Below, piece after piece: positions 10,932 to 17,169 of a stretch of 21,843 nucleotides of DNA. The notes below the pieces were generated by a model, which was not told the origin of the DNA, did not search any database, and saw only the letters and a program-made list of their open reading frames with translations. Position 1 is the stretch's first letter. Each line of letters opens with the position of its first letter. This DNA is from a virus, in the IMG/VR virus record IMGVR_UViG_3300010368_000131, positions 1-21,843 of that record; one strand, written 5' to 3'. The position numbers and the translations under genes were made by a program.

Positions 10932-11343
10932 ATTTCAGATACTGACCAGTTTCAACCATGTAAGCAAGCTCGGTTGCTCGGTCACCAACCTGCCTAGCCC
11001 ACTTACTATCTAACATCTCTTCGGCAGCTTGCGAATAAGCGCCTTCAGCCATGAACTTGAGGGTTCGTTTAAATTCTAGGAATGTAGGTAGGCCAAGGTT
11101 GAATAGCATGTTAACCATTGCCTCTTGCCTAACCTGGTCTAAGTCATGGAACCAAGAGAACACATCGAGTTCTTCATAGCATCGTTGAATGTCGGACATT
11201 AATAACATCTCAGCCTCTTTCTCAGAGATGCCCATGTCCTCCAAATTCCTGCCAAAACCAATGGTTATTTTACCTTCAGAGCATAAGTAGGGCTTTAGCC
11301 TTAACCCTTCATGTCTCTTAAGATTTTCGATCAATTTTATCAT
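10930..11343 (-). CDS. T4-type lysozyme endolysin (GH24)
   Basis: 137 aa. It cleaves the beta-1,4 bond between MurNAc and GlcNAc of peptidoglycan at the end of the cycle. The catalytic region is RHEGLRLKPYLCSEGKITIGFG (10-31): Glu12 corresponds to T4 Glu11 and Thr27 to Thr26, but the position of T4 Asp20 is Cys21. The E-C-T version is known in natural phage lysozymes. The rest has normal family features (MLFNLGLPTFLEFKRTL; WARQVGDRATELAYMVETG). There is no N-terminal signal-anchor, so it needs a holin to reach the wall, and a holin gene lies two genes upstream. Start by ATGA with the 52-aa gene before. Confidence 0.9.
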   Translation of the reverse strand: MIKLIENLKRHEGLRLKPYLCSEGKITIGFGRNLEDMGISEKEAEMLLMSDIQRCYEELDVFSWFHDLDQVRQEAMVNMLFNLGLPTFLEFKRTLKFMAEGAYSQAAEEMLDSKWARQVGDRATELAYMVETGQYLK

Positions 11344-11498
11344 CCAATAAGGCGCTTTCTTTGCTTTAGCTTTTCTTTAAGCTCATCCTTTTTTTTCATC
11401 GCTTCTTCTGCTCCGAATCCAGACAGCAATGACTTCATAGGAGATTTAGAGTAAATTTTGTCCGTTATTTTTTTGGACAATAATCCAAGCCCAATCAT
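11340..11498 (-). CDS. 52-aa basic protein in the lysis cassette
   Basis: ATG at 11498 with AAGGA about 8 nt upstream; overlaps the stop of the 40-aa gene (ATGA), and its own TGA overlaps the lysozyme ATG. The product is MIGLGLLSKKITDKIYSKSP, then MKSLLSGFGAEEA and a Lys/Arg-rich tail (MKKKDELKEKLKQRKRLIG). It could be a short amphipathic helix bound to membrane or nucleic acid. No family recognised. Confidence 0.65.
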   Translation of the reverse strand: MIGLGLLSKKITDKIYSKSPMKSLLSGFGAEEAMKKKDELKEKLKQRKRLIG

Positions 11499-11617
11499 TT
11501 CTTTTTCCTTTTTGATATCGCAATGGCTACAGCTTGCTTCTGGGGGTAGCCTTCGGACAACAAAGTCTTAATGTTCTTTGATACAGTTTTATCTGACCGA
11601 CCTTTTAGTAATGGCAT
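11495..11617 (-). CDS. 40-aa basic conserved phage protein (MPLxKGxS type)
   Basis: ATG at 11617, sharing a base with the holin stop (TAATG). The sequence is MPLLKGRSDKTVSKNIKTLL and ends in YPQKQAVAIAISKRKKK. The pattern MPL-KG-S-K-VSKNI-L---G-P-KQAVAIA-- is very recurrent in phage genomes, from memory, usually beside structural or lysis genes, and of unknown function. Very high Lys/Arg content suggests nucleic-acid contact, perhaps as a virion component. Confidence 0.8.
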   Translation of the reverse strand: MPLLKGRSDKTVSKNIKTLLSEGYPQKQAVAIAISKRKKK

Positions 11618-12006
11618 TAGTCTCTCACCGTCTTAATGACTTTCTCAGCGCTTCTACCGACAACGTAACCGCCTAGCCCTATCTGCAATAACATCCACGC
11701 CTCATCCCTTAGAGGGCTTGCTAGAAGACCTAGTGAATCACCAACAGCCAAACCCAGAAAGGTCAGCATGGTAATGGGTCGCCAGGTTGCAGTTAGCCAG
11801 TGTTCAGATTTTGCTTCGGAGTTTATGATTTGAGCCTTGGCAGTCATCATCTCCTTCTCATATTCAAGGGATGAATCTAAGACCATAGCTTGAATTTCCA
11901 ACAGCTTTCTTTGCTGTATTATTCTTTCCTCTTCAGACGTATGAAGCTCGTCGATTAACTCGGCAGCAGGTTTAAATATTCCCGCTATGAGATCGAGGAA
12001 TTTCAC
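11617..12006 (-). CDS. Holin of the three-TM / gene-transfer-agent type
   Basis: 129 aa with a GTG start at 12006 overlapping the previous stop (GTGA). Holins time lysis by permeabilising the inner membrane so that endolysin escapes. The signature AKSEHWLTATWRPITMLTFLGL (65-86) and LLQIGLGGYVVGRSAEK (106-122) is that of the 3TM holin family first noted in gene transfer agents (Pfam family Holin of 3TMs). Before it is a long charged helix (about 20-60, EEERIIQQRKLLEIQAM). Two clear membrane spans are near 77-96 and 103-119; a third is weak, so topology is uncertain. It sits two genes upstream of the lysozyme. Confidence 0.88.
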   Translation of the reverse strand: MKFLDLIAGIFKPAAELIDELHTSEEERIIQQRKLLEIQAMVLDSSLEYEKEMMTAKAQIINSEAKSEHWLTATWRPITMLTFLGLAVGDSLGLLASPLRDEAWMLLQIGLGGYVVGRSAEKVIKTVRD

Positions 12007-12179
12007 TTTGGTATATTGCCGCCAGCCATCCAGACTAAAGAGCCAACGCTAACAACACCGATAAACCAAACGATACGTTTAACAACCGATTCGCCAATTG
12101 ATGTGTAAACTTTTTCAATGGCTTTTTCTGCTGCGCGTTCCGCAATGATTTCCATTTGATCTTCGGTTAGTTGGCTCAT
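12003..12179 (-). CDS. 58-aa single-span membrane protein of the lysis cassette
   Basis: ATG at 12179 with AAGGA 8 nt upstream. A charged helix (MSQLTEDQMEIIAERAAEKA) is followed by a single hydrophobic span VVKRIVWFIGVVSVGSLVWMAG (about 32-53). Similar proteins (MS-LT-EQ-E-IAE-AA) adjoin holin genes in other phages, but the role is not established; candidates are a pinholin, an antiholin or a structural anchor. No Rz/Rz1 spanin pair is visible in this cassette. Confidence 0.65.
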   Translation of the reverse strand: MSQLTEDQMEIIAERAAEKAIEKVYTSIGESVVKRIVWFIGVVSVGSLVWMAGGNIPK

Positions 12180-12181
12180 AA

Positions 12182-12334
12182 TTAATTCCTTGCAGTCCTT
12201 GCCGCAGCTTTAAAGTCAGAAGCCGATGGCGCACCTTTCTCGCCTGGCTTTCTCATGCGTTCACCTGAACCGCTAGCAATGCGCTCGCGCTTCTTTTGTA
12301 TGTTGTAGTACAAACCCTTCTTAGGTTTTCTCAC
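12182..12334 (-). CDS. 50-aa basic conserved phage protein
   Basis: GTG start at 12334, overlapping the previous stop by GTGA. The product MRKPKKGLYYNIQKKRERIA, then GSGERMRKPGEKGAPSASDF and AAARTARN, is a sequence pattern (KKGLY-NI-KRERI-GSGE-MRKPG-KGAP) that I recognise as common beside structural genes of Gram-negative phages. Function unknown. Its length and positive charge are typical of virion-associated or DNA-contacting minor proteins, which is inference. Confidence 0.8.
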   Translation of the reverse strand: MRKPKKGLYYNIQKKRERIASGSGERMRKPGEKGAPSASDFKAAARTARN

Positions 12335-12609
12335 CACTTCACCCTGTCTGCCCAATAAGCCGCAGACATTCTGCCCTTGGCTATGTTTCTACGATGCCGA
12401 GCCTTGAACGACTCGCGCCTCTTTCTTTGTGACTCTGACTCACCTTCTTTCTTTGGCGAACCAGATACGCCTTGTTGACCAAAACGTATGGTTCTAATTT
12501 TATCACCTTCTTTCGCTACAACAACATGCGATTTTGTCGGGTGACCAGGTGTTCTTTTCGGTTTGTTATAACCGCTAACACCTATTCTTTTTAGCAGCGA
12601 ATCTTTCAC
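12331..12609 (-). CDS. Conserved basic phage protein (92 aa)
   Basis: GTG start at 12609, overlapping the preceding stop. The first part contains LLKRIGVSGYNKPKRTPGHP then TKSHVVVAKEGDKIRTIRFG, and the end is SFKARHRRNIAKGRMSAAYWADRVKW. The SGYNKPKRTP, IRFGQQG and KARH--NI-KG-MSAAYWA segments belong to a small protein repeatedly seen in podovirus-like phages. It has no assigned function. It is strongly basic, which fits a DNA-binding or virion-linked role, unproven. Confidence 0.8.
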   Translation of the reverse strand: MKDSLLKRIGVSGYNKPKRTPGHPTKSHVVVAKEGDKIRTIRFGQQGVSGSPKKEGESESQRKRRESFKARHRRNIAKGRMSAAYWADRVKW

Positions 12610-13019
12610 AGAAATACACGGCTCGGTGAATTAGGTGTAACGCCATACGTTACATCAATCGCTTCAACGTCTTCTCTACGCGCATCACCAACCAGCCGAA
12701 CATTTACATGCCATCCATCAACAGGTGCAGTCTCAGGATACTCGTTGCCTTCATCGTCCGTCAGCATATTACCCGTAGGCTCGTAGATGACACCGACAAG
12801 ATCAATGGCGTAGTCGTGAGTGTGTGTTACGAGATAAGGTTCGCCTTCAGGTGTCTGCGTAGACTCGCTCGTCTCTTCGTCAACAACGGTTACGTAGTCC
12901 TGCTGATAGAATGCCGCAAACGCTGTAGGCAGGTCTGCTTCTGAGCTTAGCTTGATGTAGAAGTCAGTCTTCTTAGGCTCGACCGCTTCTTCTACTACTT
13001 CTTCGATAATGTCTGTCAT
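12606..13019 (-). CDS. Acidic 137-aa late protein, probably structural
   Basis: ATG at 13019 overlapping the stop of the fibre gene (ATGA). An acidic head (MTDIIEEVVEEAVEPKKTDF) is followed by alternating beta segments (YQQDYVTVVDEETS; THDYAIDLVGVIYEPTG; GWHVNVRLVGD) and a C-terminal PNSPSRVFL. Between tail fibres and small basic late proteins, it is likely a virion or assembly protein (chaperone-like small protein of the fibres is possible). I do not recognise the family. Confidence 0.6.
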   Translation of the reverse strand: MTDIIEEVVEEAVEPKKTDFYIKLSSEADLPTAFAAFYQQDYVTVVDEETSESTQTPEGEPYLVTHTHDYAIDLVGVIYEPTGNMLTDDEGNEYPETAPVDGWHVNVRLVGDARREDVEAIDVTYGVTPNSPSRVFL

Positions 13020-14596
13020 GATGTAATCTCAACTAACTGTGAATTCGTTAATCTGCGCGGATAGTATTTGATGGATTTTAGGTGACCGTTTAAATAGTTT
13101 GCGGTAACAGAAGGCTTCCCAATTTCAAGCTGTGTATATGTGGTAATGCTTCCAGACGTATCTGGAGTACCTAATATACCATTACATGCTGAAGAAAAGT
13201 CGTTATCTTTATAGCAAGCGGCATGAGAAATTCCACTATTTAAAGATGAAACTGTCTGCACAATATTGGCTTGTGATGAAAGCCCCGTTGTCACATCAAA
13301 CCCAAATGACGTATCTGAATTGTTTTTGTAAGGCTGTACTCTATTATTTGATGTGCCATCATTTAACGAATACGGGCTAGAATATGACGATAAAAATCCG
13401 CTTGCCTCAACAAACAGCGTACCCTCACTCTGATTAAATCCAAACTCACTCACACCTATGCTTGCTACATCAGCAGAGCGTGTTGTAGTACTGCCGGAAT
13501 TGCTGGGTATGTAGCTTGTGGGGAATGATCCAGCTTCGAGTTGTGCGCCGTAGATATAAGTGCTATCAGTGTTTGTTTCAGCAAACGCTGGAGAAACGCG
13601 AATATCGGTAAAAGTGTCTCCACTAAGAGTGATAGCTATACGATACCAACCATTGTTTAATTTTTGATATGTTGAAGTTGCACTTGTTCCGCTTGTCGTA
13701 GCAAAACTTTCGGTAGCAAATTCAAAACTAGTTACAGAAATTGTACCGCCAACTCCTGCAAAATTTGTTCCTGCAAATCTTATAAAAATATTGTCTCCGG
13801 TATTTTCTTTTACATAAATAGAAAATGTCAGTGTGGTTGGACTTGATATACTTAATGATTCATTTATTCTCGGAAAGGCTGACGATCCTGTTGATGCTAA
13901 AAGCGTAGCGTTTTCATTTCCATCTGGACTTTGAGTTGCATCTACTGTTAATGACACGTCCAAAGATGTCCACTGAGTAAAGTCTTCAGAATACGTCAAA
14001 AGGTTCGACCGAGATTCTTCAACCAACAGCCCCAACCTATTACCATCCGAATCATACTCAATGCGCGGTATGTTTGTTGGATGGTTGAAAAGCGTGAGTG
14101 TGCCGTTTGGCTGATCGAATAGGACTTCGCGTACGGAGATGTTGTCGAAAGCACCTGATCCAGCCCCTCCAGCATACTGCACTAATTGGATATTTATTAC
14201 TGTTTGCGTAGCAACAAAAGCGCCTATAAATGTTTCATTAGATGTTGATGTAAAGGTTTTAGCACTGAGAGTCCCATAAGGATTAGATGCCTCTCTTACT
14301 TGTATGCGCATATCGCTTGTAATTTTTCGGCCTACTGCTTGAACACGATAAACTTTGCCAACTTCCACAGATACTTGTTGTTGTATAGCATCGTTGTAAC
14401 CACCATCTCCCGTAATTTGAACCTCCCCGTTTGTTACTACGGCAGTTGCATTTGATTGAACGCTCCACCCGCTAACATCCGTATCAAAAGTCCCATTCGT
14501 TACCAACTCATCACCATAGCTAATCGGCCTCAAAGCAGTACCGCTGGATGCTCTGGTAAACGTGATCAAATCTGCATAGTTATTGTACTGCTTCAT
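13016..14596 (-). CDS. Modular tail-fibre / receptor-binding protein with carbohydrate-binding modules
   Basis: 526 aa from the ATG at 14596 (ATGA overlap with the stop of the gene before); a GTG three codons upstream is less likely. Module order: a head NNYADLITFTRASSGTALRP; a jelly-roll-like module beginning GDELVTNGTFDTDVSGW (about 30-160), as in carbohydrate-binding CBM_4_9-type domains; a second module beginning SNLLTYSEDFTQW (about 200-380) like those of phage spike fibres, whose repeat unit ends GAQLEAGSFPTSYIPS; and a last beta-rich part (about 385-526) like a Concanavalin A/LamG fold. These usually bind surface glycans. The same two N-terminal motifs recur in the adjacent 759-aa gene, implying module duplication. 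Host receptor unknown. Confidence 0.8.
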   Translation of the reverse strand: MKQYNNYADLITFTRASSGTALRPISYGDELVTNGTFDTDVSGWSVQSNATAVVTNGEVQITGDGGYNDAIQQQVSVEVGKVYRVQAVGRKITSDMRIQVREASNPYGTLSAKTFTSTSNETFIGAFVATQTVINIQLVQYAGGAGSGAFDNISVREVLFDQPNGTLTLFNHPTNIPRIEYDSDGNRLGLLVEESRSNLLTYSEDFTQWTSLDVSLTVDATQSPDGNENATLLASTGSSAFPRINESLSISSPTTLTFSIYVKENTGDNIFIRFAGTNFAGVGGTISVTSFEFATESFATTSGTSATSTYQKLNNGWYRIAITLSGDTFTDIRVSPAFAETNTDSTYIYGAQLEAGSFPTSYIPSNSGSTTTRSADVASIGVSEFGFNQSEGTLFVEASGFLSSYSSPYSLNDGTSNNRVQPYKNNSDTSFGFDVTTGLSSQANIVQTVSSLNSGISHAACYKDNDFSSACNGILGTPDTSGSITTYTQLEIGKPSVTANYLNGHLKSIKYYPRRLTNSQLVEITS

Positions 14597-16872
14597 TCTG
14601 ACCACCCTTTATCAACGAATGATGATTCTGTGCTGTCAAACGATAAACTCAATGACGGCTCTAGCGATGGCGCTGTGGCTTCTGCTATACCCGTGTCGGT
14701 CAAGTCTTTGTCCCAGATGCGGAAGGTCTTGATTGTTCCCATGTAGTTAGTTGCAATAGGCAAGTCTGTCGTAGATAAATCAGGTAAAGATGTTGGCGTT
14801 GTATTAACTGTTAGAGCCACACCGTCTATTGCGCCGTTTATAAAAGTTGAGCCATAGCGACCTGCAACATTAAATGGAACATAAATATTAGGCGAATAAA
14901 TATCTCCATCAGATGCAACTGAGTCATAAACGCCACTAGAAGACATTTCAAAAACTATTTGTCCAGTTTCAGTTGATCTAGTATCTAAATAAATGCCGAG
15001 CCAATTTGATCCGTCTGCTTGCCACAATGGAATTCTTGCTTTAAGCGAATCAGTATCAGCATACGTAATTCGACCTTGTTGCTGTATAGATACAGACAGT
15101 GGGTTAACCTCGCGTACGGAGATGGCGTCTATTGAGCCTACAAAATCACCACTAACATCTACAATTAAATTTGCATTTGCACCACTGGGTATTACAAAAG
15201 CACTGCTGTAAGTCCCGTCAGATGAAGCGCCTATCGTGCCGCCAGCGGTAGTGCCACCTTGTCTTAACTTTACACTTCCTGACGTTACGTTGCTTACTGT
15301 AAAAACGCCCCAATAAACTTTACCTACAACTAAGCCGATATTCTGATACGTATCTCCATTTCCTGATCCGCCAGAATAGTTTAATTTCCCGCCAGAGATG
15401 CTAGCATTTGTCCCTAACGTCCAATCAGACGCATCATCAAACGTCCCATTAGTAACAAGCTCATCACCAATGTACTGCGGTGTAGGCCATGGGAGTTTTG
15501 CCGATGGGATTGTGAATGTCTCAGCGGCTCTTGTTACAGAGGAGCCTGACGTTGGGATTAGTGATGAAGGTGTGGAGGCGGATTCAAATTGAGCGTTGTA
15601 TAAAAAAACGCCTGACACTCCGTCACCTGCCCAGTTTGCAAAACTTGTACCATCATCATCAATAATAACATTGAGTCTCGGAGTAGACGTTGGAGATGCG
15701 TTATCATCCATAGTGCATGAAATTGAACATCTATACCATCCACTCCCAATATCTTGAATATTTGTGGATAAATTTGCACTTCCAGTTACTCTACCATTCA
15801 GTTCTGCTACGCCATTATCAAGATCAAATTTTGCCACACCAACATAATTGCTATTAAATCCTAAAACTTCAATCGAAATGTGCGAATAGCCAGAAGCCTT
15901 TGCGTAAATTGATGCTGTATTAGCCGTATTTGCAGTTGGCGTAGCGGATGCGATACTAAAAAAATGTAAAGCAGTGTTTATGCTCGGAATTGCTAAAATA
16001 GCATCTGATAATCCAGTTATAGAATTGGCCGTATATGATGATGATATTTCAACGTCAGTCCAGCTTGCTACTGAATTTGAATACGTAATTAAATTCGTCC
16101 TTGCCTCTGACTCCGCAAGCACACCCTCATTAACCCACTCGTAACCGTTGTATACGTGATGGCCTCTTCGCGGGAGATACACTGCCGATGATGTGGTGGG
16201 TACGTATGAGTCTCCGCGATCTGGGTTGTCAACCATGCCGCCTAAGTCTGAGCGGTAGAGGTGTGCGCCATATACGTAGAAGCGATCACCGGTGCCTCCA
16301 GATGAATCAAAAAATCCAATAGTATATGTTCCTGAAGGCATTAATTGTTGTGATGTAATTAATGTCCAACCACTAGAAGCTAATATATCTATCTCTTCAT
16401 CCCATGGAGAAGACAGGGAACGTATTTTTATTTTTGTATCAACAACTGCCTTTACCCAAATGGCAAAAGTATAGTTTGCCTCTGAAAATGTTATGGACTG
16501 ATCTACCGCTCTAGATACCGACCCAGCAATATTATAAAGAGTAGCGCTTGTCCCACTTTCTGGATCGCTTTGCCCGTCCGTTAAATTTACATTTGCCTGA
16601 AGACTCCACTGACTAAAATCTTCAGAATACGTCAGCAGATTATGCGGTGCCCACTTAATCAGACCGTCAGAGTCGGTCATTGTGGCGTTACCAGCTCTGG
16701 CGTGAGTGATTAGATCGGAGAATGTGGTAGAGCCACCATTGGCACGGTAGTATTCGTCGTCAAAGTCAGCGACGAGTTTCGGGTCTTTGCCTTCAACGGA
16801 ATAAAGTGACCGAATAGCCGAAGCCATTCGATTCTTAATATCGGGAATACGTACACTAATGCCAATGCTCAT
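14593..16872 (-). CDS. Large modular fibre / spike protein with duplicated carbohydrate-binding-like modules
   Basis: 759 aa from the ATG at 16872, one nucleotide after the preceding stop. Modules seen: an N-terminal adaptor (IRSLYSVEGKDPKLVADFDDEYY, FSDLITHARAGNATMTDSDGL); module A starting NLLTYSEDFSQW (about 78-225, ending YVYGAHLYRS); module B starting TNLITYSNSVASW (about 262-440, ending YNAQFESASTPSSLIPTSG); module C starting IGDELVTNGTFDDASDW (about 470-590); and a C-terminal ConA/LamG-like domain (GRITYADTDSLKARIPLW, NYMGTIKTFRIWDKDL). The FTRA-ATM-DSDGLI type of start and the GAxLxxS endings are typical of virion spike fibre repeats. It probably forms part of the adsorption apparatus with the adjacent 526-aa protein. 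Trimeric assembly is inferred. Confidence 0.8.
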   Translation of the reverse strand: MSIGISVRIPDIKNRMASAIRSLYSVEGKDPKLVADFDDEYYRANGGSTTFSDLITHARAGNATMTDSDGLIKWAPHNLLTYSEDFSQWSLQANVNLTDGQSDPESGTSATLYNIAGSVSRAVDQSITFSEANYTFAIWVKAVVDTKIKIRSLSSPWDEEIDILASSGWTLITSQQLMPSGTYTIGFFDSSGGTGDRFYVYGAHLYRSDLGGMVDNPDRGDSYVPTTSSAVYLPRRGHHVYNGYEWVNEGVLAESEARTNLITYSNSVASWTDVEISSSYTANSITGLSDAILAIPSINTALHFFSIASATPTANTANTASIYAKASGYSHISIEVLGFNSNYVGVAKFDLDNGVAELNGRVTGSANLSTNIQDIGSGWYRCSISCTMDDNASPTSTPRLNVIIDDDGTSFANWAGDGVSGVFLYNAQFESASTPSSLIPTSGSSVTRAAETFTIPSAKLPWPTPQYIGDELVTNGTFDDASDWTLGTNASISGGKLNYSGGSGNGDTYQNIGLVVGKVYWGVFTVSNVTSGSVKLRQGGTTAGGTIGASSDGTYSSAFVIPSGANANLIVDVSGDFVGSIDAISVREVNPLSVSIQQQGRITYADTDSLKARIPLWQADGSNWLGIYLDTRSTETGQIVFEMSSSGVYDSVASDGDIYSPNIYVPFNVAGRYGSTFINGAIDGVALTVNTTPTSLPDLSTTDLPIATNYMGTIKTFRIWDKDLTDTGIAEATAPSLEPSLSLSFDSTESSFVDKGWSE

Positions 16873-16873
16873 A

Positions 16874-17146
16874 TCAAACTACCAGGGCGAATATGCCAGT
16901 TGCAGAGGTTCCGGTGCTCTTAACTCGACTAACGCTGCAAGTTAAGTAAAAGTAATCAGGTACCGTTACCGTCCTTTCTGTGCCATCTTTAGTCAGAAAC
17001 ACAACATCGCCGCCAGTCTCAATGTAAAGACCTACAGCAACGTTTCCATCGCCAACGTTATCGGTTCCGTCACTCGGTGTTACTGGGTAGAAGTCGTAAA
17101 CCAAACCGTTTAAGTGAGAGCCTACGCCTTTAAATGGATTTCCCAT
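16874..17146 (-). CDS. Spike-base-like protein (90 aa)
   Basis: ATG at 17146 with AAAGGAGATAG just upstream, in a 23-nt gap after the tail-fibre gene. The sequence is nearly all beta: NVAVGLYIETGGDVVFLTKDG, then VPDYFYLTCSVSRVKSTGTSATGIFALVV. The pattern A-GLYI-T-GDV-- with VP-Y--L-VSRVKSTGT-A--I-AL corresponds to a small family I know as the spike base protein found near gene-transfer-agent and phage fibres. It should form the adaptor on which the following spike proteins sit; this is inferred from family and synteny. Confidence 0.7.
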   Translation of the reverse strand: MGNPFKGVGSHLNGLVYDFYPVTPSDGTDNVGDGNVAVGLYIETGGDVVFLTKDGTERTVTVPDYFYLTCSVSRVKSTGTSATGIFALVV

Positions 17147-17169
17147 TGTCTATCTCCTTTTGTGTAATT

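Noticed and set aside
14456-14746. Plus-strand ORF opposite the junction of the fibre genes
   Set aside because: Antisense to two overlapping fibre genes; no start signal or domain.
15762-15770. TGTGGATAA, an exact DnaA-box match
   Set aside because: Single copy inside a fibre coding sequence with no AT-rich unwinding region; expected by chance at this window size.
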